The notes beneath the pieces were generated by a model, which saw only the letters and a program-made list of their open reading frames with translations, ran no database searches and was not told where the DNA came from. DNA of 64,000 nucleotides from assembly GCA_016791475.1 (NCBI GenBank), contig JAEUWI010000012.1, positions 85,123 through 149,122 of the forward strand. Reading direction: 5' to 3'. Of this stretch, positions 43,910-51,728 are shown in pieces. The first letter of the stretch is position 1, and each line of letters begins with the position of its first letter. The DNA is from Candidatus Hydrogenedentota bacterium (GTDB lineage: Bacteria; Hydrogenedentota; Hydrogenedentia; Hydrogenedentales; JAEUWI01). Made by a program: the position numbers and the translations under genes.

Positions 43910-44758
43910 ATGAGTTACTATTGGAAGGCTGGGGGTGCGGCGGTCGGACTATCACTGCTAGTATTGGTCGGGGTTCTTGCGTGGTCACTCGCACCTCCTG
44001 CATTTGAGTCCATGGTGCGACCAGATGAAAGCCCTGCGGATTCAGTTCGACCACCTGGAGCAACCGCCGAGTTTGGGGGGATGGAGTTCATCTGGGTTCC
44101 TGCTGGGGTCTTCTATCAGGGGGGGAATTCTGGAAATGGTTCCAGTCCTATGAGGAAGGTGCGTATCAGCCCAGGTTTCTGGCTTGGTAAGTTTGAAGTT
44201 ACCCAAGCACAGTGGAGTCGCGTCATGGGCTCAAATCCGTCGATGTTTAAGGGAGCAGCCAGGCCGGTTGAGGGAATAAGCTGGTCCGATGCTAATAGGT
44301 ATTGCAAAGAACTGACAAGGCGGCGATCAGCTGTCTTTCGGCTTCCGACTGAAGCCGAGTGGGAGTATGCCTGCAAGCTTGGTGCGATTGCAGAGAGTGG
44401 AGAGAATGTTGATAGTTCCGAGTTGCTCGCGTACAACTGGGTCGCGGAAAATAGCGGGAACAGTACGCATCCAGTAGGTACCAGGAAGTCCGACTCATTC
44501 GGCTTCTATGATTTGGGGGGAAATGTCTACGAGTGGTGCTTAGATACCTACAGAGCCTACGATGACAAGGCAAGAGAAAACCCCGTAGTCCTTCCTGAGA
44601 AGGCTGTCAGTGATAAAGTCTGCCGTGGCGGGGGCTACGATTGTACGGTCTCGCTCACGTTGCCGGACTACCGAATGTATCATGGAGTCAATGCAAGGAT
44701 TTCACGAGTGGGAATGCGCGTTCTTATGGAGGCAGGAAAACGGGGCGGCCACCTATAG
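43910..44758 (+). CDS. Membrane-anchored SUMF1/FGE-sulfatase domain protein
   Basis: 282 residues. One N-terminal transmembrane helix (about 8-30) precedes a formylglycine-generating-enzyme-like domain (about 55-275): FIWVPAGVFYQGG, FWLGKFEVTQAQWSRVMG, PVEGISWSDANRYCKEL, RLPTEAEWEYAC, GNVYEWCLDTY and CRGGGYDCT. The paired cysteines of true FGE near the RYxCAAR block are absent, so it is more like PvdO-type domains than a sulfatase activator. Base composition is clearly lower in GC than neighbouring genes, which suggests acquisition. No sulfatase gene is in the window. Confidence 0.83.
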   Translation: MSYYWKAGGAAVGLSLLVLVGVLAWSLAPPAFESMVRPDESPADSVRPPGATAEFGGMEFIWVPAGVFYQGGNSGNGSSPMRKVRISPGFWLGKFEVTQAQWSRVMGSNPSMFKGAARPVEGISWSDANRYCKELTRRRSAVFRLPTEAEWEYACKLGAIAESGENVDSSELLAYNWVAENSGNSTHPVGTRKSDSFGFYDLGGNVYEWCLDTYRAYDDKARENPVVLPEKAVSDKVCRGGGYDCTVSLTLPDYRMYHGVNARISRVGMRVLMEAGKRGGHL

Positions 44759-45543
44759 ATGAGGACTTCCTATGCACCCCTACGAGTTCCCTCGGGAAAC
44801 CATTTCTAAGGTCGCCCTTTTGAACCTGGGAGCGCGCCGAAGGTGGCTTAACCTTGCAGGTTGAGGCAAAGGCCTATGTGGTGTGGAAAGGCCGTGTCAT
44901 TTACGGGAATTCGACTTTGGACAGCAAGCCAAAGACATCACACACCCGCTCCGCGCCCGATTGAATTGAAGCATGCCCTGTATCAACCTGGAGGGTTAAT
45001 TCGCCTCCGGCGAATTTGCAGTCCACCTTCGGTCGCCTTCCCGTTGTTGGGGGATTGTGCCGCGATCGGGCAGAAGAATATGGCTTAGGCCCCTCAAGAA
45101 GCTGCTCCTCGCCAAGCTCTTCCGCGTCCGGCACGTCAAGGTCTGCTCCATACCAATAGGGGAGGTCGATCATTTCGGTTCATCCGGTTTGAGCGTACAT
45201 TCGCTTAACCATGTGGGCTTCTCGAGGCGAGATTCGTTCAAGAAACACAGGCACAGGCAATCTTCCGGCAATTGTTCGCGAAGCCGGTTCGATTAAGTCT
45301 TCCGGCCCGAAGGGCCGGAAGAGCATGCCCAAATACGGTGTTCTGGCCCGTCGAGTAGTGCTCCGGTAGACGGTAGTCGTGAATTTTCGTTTTCGCTGGC
45401 AGGCACAAGTATGCGGCGGCATAATTGCCGACGTATCCTCAAAGCGGATGATCCATCATTTCACCGCAATGGGACTCTTTTCAGGGCGGGACCACTTCAT
45501 GCCGCATCTGCGACCCTACGACCCTACGGCCCATTGCCGACCG
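44759..45543. other. 785-bp intergenic region, no supported gene; palindromes
   Basis: Two minus-strand frames (44901-45173 and 45180-45422) resemble no family and are probably decayed or spurious. Palindromes are AATTCGCCTCCGGCGAATT (44998-45016), related to the TTCGCC/GGCGAA arms in the tRNA-Asn units, and CTTCCGGCCC/GGGCCGGAAG at 45299-45321. The stretch may be remnants of an inserted element. Confidence 0.45.
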
Positions 45544-46314
45544 TTAGGGCTGTTTCGGCATCTCGGGTGTCGGCGCATCGCCCATGAGCTCGGCCACCTT
45601 CGGCTCGATGGCCGCCGCCCAGACGCGATGTCCTTCTTCGTTTGGATGCTCAAAATCCGGCATGAGCGACGCGGGTATGCTTCCGTCCGGCTGGAGGAAG
45701 AGGTAGTTCACATCCATGTAGAACACCATCTTGTCGTCCGCCAGCTTTGACGCGATCTCGTTGGCCTTCGTCAGCACGGCCCGCTCTTCCGTGGGCTTTT
45801 CCCCCCGGAAGAATATGGCCAGTATGAGGATCTTTGTCTGGGGCAGCTTTTCCCGAAGGGTCTGGACGATGGCCGTCACCCCGGCGCCAATCTCTTCCCC
45901 GGTGTTGAAGGGGCCGTTGTTCTGTCCGATCATGACGATGGCGAGCTTCGGCGAAATCCCTTCGATGTTTCCGTTTTGCAGGCGCCACAGCACCTGCTGC
46001 GTGCGGTCCCCGGAAATACCCAGGATCATCCCGTTGCGCTTCGCATAGTAGTGATCCCAGACGGGCTTGCCTTCCCACTTCCAGTTCCCCACAATCGAAT
46101 CGCCGATATAGATAAGATCGACATTTCCCTCCTTCGCCCGGGCATTCATCGCCGCGTGCCGCTCGCGCCAGGTGTCGCTGCCGCCCGGTTCCGGCACAAC
46201 GGCCGTGTTCACTTTTTCTCCGGACGCTGCGGTCCCGTCTTCCGCCTCCGCCGCGATTCCCCCGAGTGACACCAGGCCCAAGACAAAGATCCACCGAAGG
46301 CTGCACTTCTTCAC
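45544..46314 (-). CDS. Secreted SGNH/GDSL-type hydrolase
   Basis: 256 residues from GTG 46314, preceded by AAAGGAAG. A signal peptide (about 1-22, ending AEA-ED) is present. SGNH blocks are visible: GDS in LIYIGDSIVGNW, Gly in GISGDRT, Asn in VMIGQNNGPF and the Asp-His pair in PDFEHPNEEGH. It resembles platelet-activating-factor acetylhydrolase-like bacterial lipases/esterases. The esterase substrate is unknown; deacylation of polysaccharide is plausible given the surrounding glycosidase-like genes. Confidence 0.85.
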   Translation of the reverse strand: MKKCSLRWIFVLGLVSLGGIAAEAEDGTAASGEKVNTAVVPEPGGSDTWRERHAAMNARAKEGNVDLIYIGDSIVGNWKWEGKPVWDHYYAKRNGMILGISGDRTQQVLWRLQNGNIEGISPKLAIVMIGQNNGPFNTGEEIGAGVTAIVQTLREKLPQTKILILAIFFRGEKPTEERAVLTKANEIASKLADDKMVFYMDVNYLFLQPDGSIPASLMPDFEHPNEEGHRVWAAAIEPKVAELMGDAPTPEMPKQP

Positions 46315-46762
46315 GATTCTTCCTTTCCCGACCGCGCAACAGGGCACGACCACTTCACACGTTCCCACCCGACACAACGACGTCCCCCGTCGGCGCGCTA
46401 TTATACGCTCCCGGCCCGCGAATGCGAGGAAAAACTTGTGTTGAGTGACGGTTGGGCACGGGTGATGGCGCTGAACCACGAATGGACGCGACTGGACGCG
46501 AATATCCGGTTGCCATGCTGTGGTCATCAGAAGAGGAGCGACCACGGAGGATCGACCACGGAAAGGCACGGAAATTCACGGAACAAGAATACGGACAGGC
46601 ACCCCTGAGTAAACGGCGTCGACCATCTATTCTGCGATGCAGAAGGGCAGGGCGGGTTCCTTTTTAGGGTCTACAGCGGGTGTGGCTCAGGGCACACGAA
46701 TGCTCGTACCTCGCAATCGTGTGGCACGCTTGTACTATCGGGCGTGCTCTCGGAGGGGGGCT
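46315..46762. other. Intergenic with two dispersed-repeat copies
   Basis: Positions 46549-46585 carry ACCACGGAAAGGCACGGAAA followed by TTCACGG, related to 19857-19887. Positions 46690-46731 carry GGGCACACGAA and ATCGTGTGGCACGCTTG, related to 21317-21360. No gene is supported; the 72-codon frame at 46452 is repeat-derived. Confidence 0.55.
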
Positions 46763-48190
46763 TTACTTGAACTTTTTCCGCTTTGTGGTGGGCGGGATGT
46801 TCAGGGCCTCGCGGTATTTGGTGACCGTGCGGCGTGCGACGATGGTGCCTTCTTCCTTCTTGAGGATGTCGGCGATTTTCTGGTCGCTGAGGGGCTTGTA
46901 GGGGTCTTCGGCCTCGATGAGCTTCTGGATTTTGGCCTGAACACTCTTGGAGGACTGGTTGTCGCCGGAGTCGGAGGAGACGCCGGAGGAGAAGAAGTAT
47001 TTGAGCTCGAAGAGGCCCTGGGGGGTCTGGATGTATTTGCCCCGGGTGGTGCGGGCGACGGTGGATTCGTGGACGCCGATTTCGTCGGCGATGACCTGAA
47101 GGGTCAGAGGGCGGATGTGTTCGATGCCCTTCTCCAGGAAGTCCTTCTGGTAGTTCACTATGGCCTGGGAGACCTTGAGGATGGTCTGCTGGCGCTGGGC
47201 GATGTTGCGCTGGAGCCACTTGGCGGATTCCAGCTTGGCGCGGACGTAGTCCTTGCCCTCCTTGTCCAGGCCGGCGTGTTTTATCTCTTCGTGGTATTCC
47301 GTGTTGATGTTCAGGTCGGAGAGGCGTTCGTCGGCCAAGCGGACAAAGAACTCGCCGTTGACCTTTTCCACCACGACTTCCGCCGCGATGTACTGGGGCG
47401 GTTCCGATTCGTATTCGTGACCCGGCCAGGGGTTGAGGGTGGAAAGCTGCTTCTTGAGGTTTTCCACCTCCTCCGGCGTGATCTTCATGGCCTTGGCGAT
47501 TTTAGGGATCTGTCGGTTCATGAGGTCGTCGAGGTGATTGCTCACCAGTTCGACGAGCTGTTCATTTTCCGGGTATTCCGCTTGAATCTGGAGGAGAAGG
47601 CACTCCACCACATCGTGGGCGCCCACGCCGGTAGGCTCGAAACGCTGGATCTTGTGGAGGACCCGCTCCACCGCGAGCACGGGTACCATGAGCTCCGCCG
47701 CGATGAAGGATTCATCCCCGGTGAAATAGCCCCGCTCGTCGATATCGCCAATGATGATGCGCTCGCCGATGAGGTAGTCCTGATCGTTGTCCGTGGACAG
47801 GGTCAACTGGGACAGGAGATGGGCCCGGAGGGACTCTTCCTGGGTGATGGAGTCTTCGTAGAATTTGCGCCGGGCATAGAGATCGGCGTTGTGACTCAGG
47901 TCCTGCCCTTCCCGATAGCGGATGTCCCAGGTATCGGTGTGGCGGTCGAGATCAAAGGACTCGTCGAAGGGCTCGTCGATCTGTCGAATAGAATCCCCCG
48001 TGGGCAACGGGAGCTGATCTTCCTTTTTGAGCTTTTGCTCCAGAAAGGGATTGGCCTCGAGTTCCTGCTGGACATACTGTTCCAGCTCTACCCCGTTTAA
48101 CTGCAGAATATGCAGTGCCTGCTGCATTTTCTGGGTTAAAATAAGCTGTTGACGCTGGGTCTGAACCAGCCGATGTTCCATGTGCATCAT
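46763..48190 (-). CDS. rpoN: RNA polymerase sigma-54 factor RpoN
   Basis: 475 residues from ATG 48190 (ATG 48187 and 48181 are close alternatives, with GGAAGGAA upstream). Region I is Gln/Leu-rich (LVQTQRQQLILTQKMQQALHILQLNGVELEQYVQQELEANPFLEQ is all in the first 50 residues; key part LTQKMQQALHILQL). Region II is acidic. The core-binding domain and the DNA-binding C-terminus carry IGVHESTVARTTRGKYIQTP and the RpoN box ARRTVTKYRE. It recognises -24/-12 promoters and needs enhancer-binding ATPases such as the FHA activator at 2062-3939. It stands alone on the minus strand. Confidence 0.97.
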   Translation of the reverse strand: MMHMEHRLVQTQRQQLILTQKMQQALHILQLNGVELEQYVQQELEANPFLEQKLKKEDQLPLPTGDSIRQIDEPFDESFDLDRHTDTWDIRYREGQDLSHNADLYARRKFYEDSITQEESLRAHLLSQLTLSTDNDQDYLIGERIIIGDIDERGYFTGDESFIAAELMVPVLAVERVLHKIQRFEPTGVGAHDVVECLLLQIQAEYPENEQLVELVSNHLDDLMNRQIPKIAKAMKITPEEVENLKKQLSTLNPWPGHEYESEPPQYIAAEVVVEKVNGEFFVRLADERLSDLNINTEYHEEIKHAGLDKEGKDYVRAKLESAKWLQRNIAQRQQTILKVSQAIVNYQKDFLEKGIEHIRPLTLQVIADEIGVHESTVARTTRGKYIQTPQGLFELKYFFSSGVSSDSGDNQSSKSVQAKIQKLIEAEDPYKPLSDQKIADILKKEEGTIVARRTVTKYREALNIPPTTKRKKFK

Positions 48191-48321
48191 AAGTGCGCGT
48201 ATTCCTTCCAGCAAGACACATGCCATTATAGCACTGGCCCGGCAGGGTGTCAATTGATAGGTGGACCGCTACTTGCTATACTTGCTTATCCCCCAAGCAG
48301 TTAGCCCGGCCTTGAAAGAGA

Positions 48322-49104
48322 GTGGAAGTGCTTCAATTCAGCCTACTTGGAAGTGGTAGCAGTGGCAACGCCATCCTGCTCCGTTCACGCGGCGCAAAGA
48401 TATTAATTGACAACGGCCTTTCCTTTAAGCAGTTGTCGCAACGCCTGGAAGCCGTCGGTGAAAGCCTCGATGGGCTCTCCGCTGTCCTCGTGACCCATGA
48501 ACATGGGGACCACGTCGGCGGGCTGGGCGTTCTTACGCGAAAGCTGGATATTCCCATCTATATGACCCGGGGCACCCACGACAGTCTGCCGGCGAATCTC
48601 GGGTTGCGGGGGGAGATTCACTTTTTCGAGGCGGGCGACGACCTGCGTCTGGGGGACATGGAGGTTCAAAGCTTCAGCGTGTCCCACGATGCGGCGGACC
48701 CCGTGGGCTTTACGGTGCGGTCCGAGGGGGCGCAGTTTGGCCTGGCTACGGATCTGGGCCATGCGTCACACCTGGTGCGCAATCGGCTGACCGGTTCCCA
48801 TGCCCTCGTGATCGAATCCAACTACTGTCCCGAAATGCTGCGCAATGGCCACTATCCACCCCAGATCCAGCAGCGCATCCGGGGGCGCCAGGGCCACCTG
48901 TCCAATGAAGACATGTGCTCCCTGCTGCACAGTCTGCTCCACGACGGTCTGCAGCTTGTTATACTGGTGCATATCAGTGAAAAGAACAACACCCCCGAAC
49001 TGGTGGAGCGCCGGGTGCGGGGGGTATTGAAGGAGCACGGCGCGGCGATGTTTCTGGCCACGCAGGACGCGCCCACGCCGCTTTTTCAGGTGGTTGCGCC
49101 ATGA
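48322..49104 (+). CDS. MBL-fold metallohydrolase, YycJ/WalJ-like
   Basis: 260 residues from a GTG start (48322, or the in-frame GTG 48328). Metallo-beta-lactamase fold: FSLLGSGSSGNAILL, LIDNGLSFKQL, the metal motif VTHEHGDHVGG, SVSHDAADPVGFT, LATDLGH and a C-terminal HIS motif in LVHISEKNN. This matches the YycJ/WalJ group, presumed DNA or RNA exonucleases or phosphodiesterases. Its stop overlaps the start of the PocR-AraC gene by 4 nt (ATGA), so the two are co-transcribed. Confidence 0.9.
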   Translation: MEVLQFSLLGSGSSGNAILLRSRGAKILIDNGLSFKQLSQRLEAVGESLDGLSAVLVTHEHGDHVGGLGVLTRKLDIPIYMTRGTHDSLPANLGLRGEIHFFEAGDDLRLGDMEVQSFSVSHDAADPVGFTVRSEGAQFGLATDLGHASHLVRNRLTGSHALVIESNYCPEMLRNGHYPPQIQQRIRGRQGHLSNEDMCSLLHSLLHDGLQLVILVHISEKNNTPELVERRVRGVLKEHGAAMFLATQDAPTPLFQVVAP

Positions 49105-50360
49105 CCCCCCTGGAATTCCTGCGATCGGACGCGGTTCTGGCCCTGCTGGCCCGGGCCGCCACGGGCGCGGGGGTTCCCCTGAGTGTTCACTTCGTGGAAC
49201 GGAATCAGGAAGGGGCGCGGATCGTGGGGTGGGGACAGTGCGCTGCCTGCCGCCAGGTTCAATCGCTTCCCGGCGGCGCCTCGGCCTGCCGTCTCTCCCG
49301 GACCACGGCGGCGAGCATGGCCTTGCGCCAGCGCCGTCCCATGCCCTTCATCTGTCATCTGGGTTTCGCCTGCGTGTCCGCACCGGTGCTGCCCGGCGAG
49401 AAATTCGTCATGACCTTCGGGCCTTTTTGCCCGATGGAAGAGCAGCGCTCGCTTGAGGCCGATATCCAGGCGGGCTTCGAGAATCTCCTCGAAAAAAAAC
49501 TGGACGCGCTGCCCGTATCGCTGGACGACATCCACCGGGCGCCCGCCGCTTCGGCGCCCGCCATCGCGGAATGGTGCATGGAGGCGCTTCAGGCCGCGTG
49601 GAAATCGGCTGCCAGCGCGGTCGCCCCGGAGCCGCTTCCCGCCGAGGGCGTTATCGTATCGACGCCCGTCCCGCGCCGTCGCGCAACGCCACGCGAGACT
49701 GCGGCGGCGGGTATCGTCCCCGCCATCGTGGCGGCCCTCGCCGGCGGCAGCTTCCAGCAGGCCCGGAGCTTGCTGCAGGGCGACCTGGAGGAATTGCATC
49801 GCAGTGGGGGGCGGAGTCTTGATCAGCGCCGGGCCCGTGTGGCCACGCTGGCCAGTGCCGCGCTTGAAGGTCTGGCGGGCACGGGGCTTTCCGTTGAGGC
49901 CGCCTGGGACGCCTATCCGGTTTTCATGGAGGCGGTGACCGCCGGGGAAAACGACAGCGCTCTTCTGGACGCGACCCTGCGACTCTTCAGTTTTCTTCGG
50001 CGTTCGGCGACGCGGGAACAGGCCGAAGTCTCGCTGCCGAACTATCCCGAGTTGTTCGCCCTGGTCAATGAGCGACTGGTGGAGGGCGTCACGCTGGAGG
50101 AGGTGGCTGCGCAACTGGGCGAAACGCCCTCGGCCATCAGTCACCGGTTGAAGCGCAAGTTCGGCATGAGTTTCTCGGATTATGTGGGGCGAATCCGCGT
50201 GGACCGCGCCAAGCGTCTTTTCCGGGAGACGGGCTTGAGCGTAGCCGCCGTGGGGCTGCGCGTGGGTATCTCCGATCAGAGCAACTTCGCCCGACTTTTC
50301 AAAAAGGTCGAAGGCGTGTCGCCCCCGGCCTACCGGAAGCGGTTTGGGAATAAGGGATAG
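49101..50360 (+). CDS. PocR-domain AraC family transcriptional regulator
   Basis: 419 residues. The N-terminal PocR domain (about 1-150) has Cys-rich blocks CAACRQV, ACRLSR and CHLGFACVSAPV and ends near FGPFCPMEEQ. PocR senses small hydrocarbon derivatives such as 1,2-propanediol in the founding protein. The C-terminus (about 320-415) is an AraC-type double helix-turn-helix: VTLEEVAAQLGETPSAISHR, FGMSFSDYVGRIRVDRAKRL and GISDQSNFARLFKKVEGVSP. The four-base overlap with the MBL gene indicates coupling. The target is unknown. Confidence 0.87.
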   Translation: MTPLEFLRSDAVLALLARAATGAGVPLSVHFVERNQEGARIVGWGQCAACRQVQSLPGGASACRLSRTTAASMALRQRRPMPFICHLGFACVSAPVLPGEKFVMTFGPFCPMEEQRSLEADIQAGFENLLEKKLDALPVSLDDIHRAPAASAPAIAEWCMEALQAAWKSAASAVAPEPLPAEGVIVSTPVPRRRATPRETAAAGIVPAIVAALAGGSFQQARSLLQGDLEELHRSGGRSLDQRRARVATLASAALEGLAGTGLSVEAAWDAYPVFMEAVTAGENDSALLDATLRLFSFLRRSATREQAEVSLPNYPELFALVNERLVEGVTLEEVAAQLGETPSAISHRLKRKFGMSFSDYVGRIRVDRAKRLFRETGLSVAAVGLRVGISDQSNFARLFKKVEGVSPPAYRKRFGNKG

Positions 50361-50427
50361 AAGGCGGTGGCCAATAGTTGGGGCGCAGCCCGAACTATTG
50401 CCCAAGGCACCGAAGAGCACAAAAAAT

Positions 50428-50450
50428 GGCCGCCCCGATGAGGGGCGGCC
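50428..50450 (-). terminator. Intrinsic terminator of the second PEP-CTERM gene
   Basis: GGCCGCCCC (50428-50436) pairs with GGGGCGGCC (50442-50450), a 9-bp stem with loop GATGA. On the minus strand it is followed by ATTTTTTGTGC. It can also halt the convergent PocR gene. Confidence 0.85.
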
Positions 50451-50486
50451 CTTGTGCTTGATGCATTCCTGAACGTTCGGGGCTAC

Positions 50487-51056
50487 TCAGCTCGCTTTGC
50501 GCCTGCGGGCGGCCCGGAGCATCATGCCGCCGAGGCCAATTCCGAGCAGGGTCATTGTGGCGGGCTCGGGGACGGGGCTGGCTTCGAACCAGACGTTGTA
50601 GAAGCTCTGGGAACCATTGGTCCAGGTACCGATCGGAATGGGCGTTTCGTTGTCATAGAGGAAGCCGTCGGACAGATTTGTGCCGTTGGCAAAATTGTTG
50701 AACGAGGTGACGGTAAAGAAGTAGTCCCCCGGCGCCAGCGTGGGGATGTAGATGCCCGAGTCGTAGTAGGTCTGTGTGCTCGGATTGATGGTGGGATTGT
50801 CGTCATTCTGGAAAAGGAGATTGCCCGAGCTGTCCCACAAGGCGATGATGGGATCGAAGTTGAAGGCGTTCAGGAAGGAATCGGTCCAAATGCGGACATT
50901 GAACACGTCATCCGTCAACGTGCCGGTATAGATGTCCACCTCGTTGTGGAATTCAATTGTGCCGCTCGCGTTGAGGAGGAGGGCCTGGGCAGACCCGGCG
51001 GAGAGCAGGGCGTAGACACCAATGGCCGAACTCAAGAATAGTCTTTTCATGCTCAT
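50487..51056 (-). CDS. PEP-CTERM sorting domain protein (DVUA0089-like)
   Basis: 189 residues. A signal peptide (about 1-26, ending AQA-LL) precedes a beta-rich domain (about 28-160) with FNVRIWTDSF, DPIIALWDSSGNLLFQNDD and LAPGDYFFTVTSFNNFANG, the pattern of DVUA0089 / pre-peptidase-type C-terminal domains. It ends in a textbook PEP-CTERM signal: SPVPEPATMTLLGIGLGG, then RAARRRK. It is processed by an exosortase outside this window. GAGGA lies before the start. A weak sigma-54-like element is at 51235-51249. Confidence 0.92.
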   Translation of the reverse strand: MSMKRLFLSSAIGVYALLSAGSAQALLLNASGTIEFHNEVDIYTGTLTDDVFNVRIWTDSFLNAFNFDPIIALWDSSGNLLFQNDDNPTINPSTQTYYDSGIYIPTLAPGDYFFTVTSFNNFANGTNLSDGFLYDNETPIPIGTWTNGSQSFYNVWFEASPVPEPATMTLLGIGLGGMMLRAARRRKAS

Positions 51057-51548
51057 AGAATTGTCCTCTGAAAAGGTTGGGCTACTGCAGGCTGAGGGAT
51101 GACGCTCTCAGCTTAGACATACACGTGTGACCAACAATGAACGATGGATTCCCCGGTCTTACCAATTCGACGCGAAAGTGGCAATCTCCCCAAGTGTTAA
51201 CCTGTTTCATGTTGCGCCATCGAACACAATGTTAGCAAGAAGTGCGCCGCGCCGTTGGTTATTTCTTAACAATTTGCAAATAAATGGCTTGCGGATATGC
51301 AGGAGGGAGAGTCGGGGCGCCAAACCACCTGGATAGTTGCAAAAAGTTGTAATTGTTGACAACTATTTACTTTTATTGGCCGCTGCGGCGGCAGGCGCCT
51401 TGAACGGGCGCCGACGTGTGGGGGCACACAGGCTGAAGGGGTTCGACCAACCGGCAGGTGTTCACGGTTGGGTTCATTCTGCTAGACTGTGACCAAGAAG
51501 CGAGGGCATGTTGCCCCTGGCCCACCGAGAACAGTTCGGAAGAAAATC
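51057..51548. other. Intergenic upstream of the PEP-CTERM gene, AT-rich
   Basis: No gene is supported. It holds the candidate sigma-54 element at 51235-51249 and an AT-rich stretch (51260-51370) that probably carries upstream activation sites. Short frames here are not supported. Confidence 0.4.
51235..51249 (-). promoter_or_regulatory. Weak candidate sigma-54 promoter of the PEP-CTERM gene
   Basis: CGGCGC, five bases and TTGC on the minus strand, with exactly ten bases between GG and GC. The -24 half deviates from consensus (CGGCGC for TGGCAC). The leader would be about 165 nt. Confidence 0.35.
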
Positions 51549-51713
51549 ATGAGCACGCAGCAGAGTCTTTTGAGCCGTATTCAGGCGTGGTGGTTGCGCT
51601 TTCGTTGCCCCACGGAGTTTCTGTGTGACAATTGTCAATATGACTACGGATCGGCCTGTACCCGGCCCCAACGCCCGAACGCGGTGAAGTGCCCGGACTA
51701 CAAGCCGAAGTAA
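51549..51713 (+). CDS. Small Cys-rich protein
   Basis: 54 residues from ATG 51549, preceded by GGAAG. An amphipathic N-terminus (SLLSRIQAWWLRFR) is followed by a four-cysteine cluster CDNC...ACT...CPDYKPK plus one upstream Cys, a possible zinc or iron-sulfur knuckle. The family is not recognised. Codon use resembles its neighbours, supporting a real gene. Confidence 0.55.
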   Translation: MSTQQSLLSRIQAWWLRFRCPTEFLCDNCQYDYGSACTRPQRPNAVKCPDYKPK

Positions 51714-51728
51714 GTATGGCGGTATTCC

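Noticed and set aside
44901..45422. Two small minus-strand proteins of 90 and 80 residues
   Set aside because: No ribosome-binding sites, no family features, and palindromic repeat sequence inside one of them.
46637..48100. 487-codon plus-strand frame opposite rpoN
   Set aside because: Antisense to an unmistakable RpoN; no matching family.
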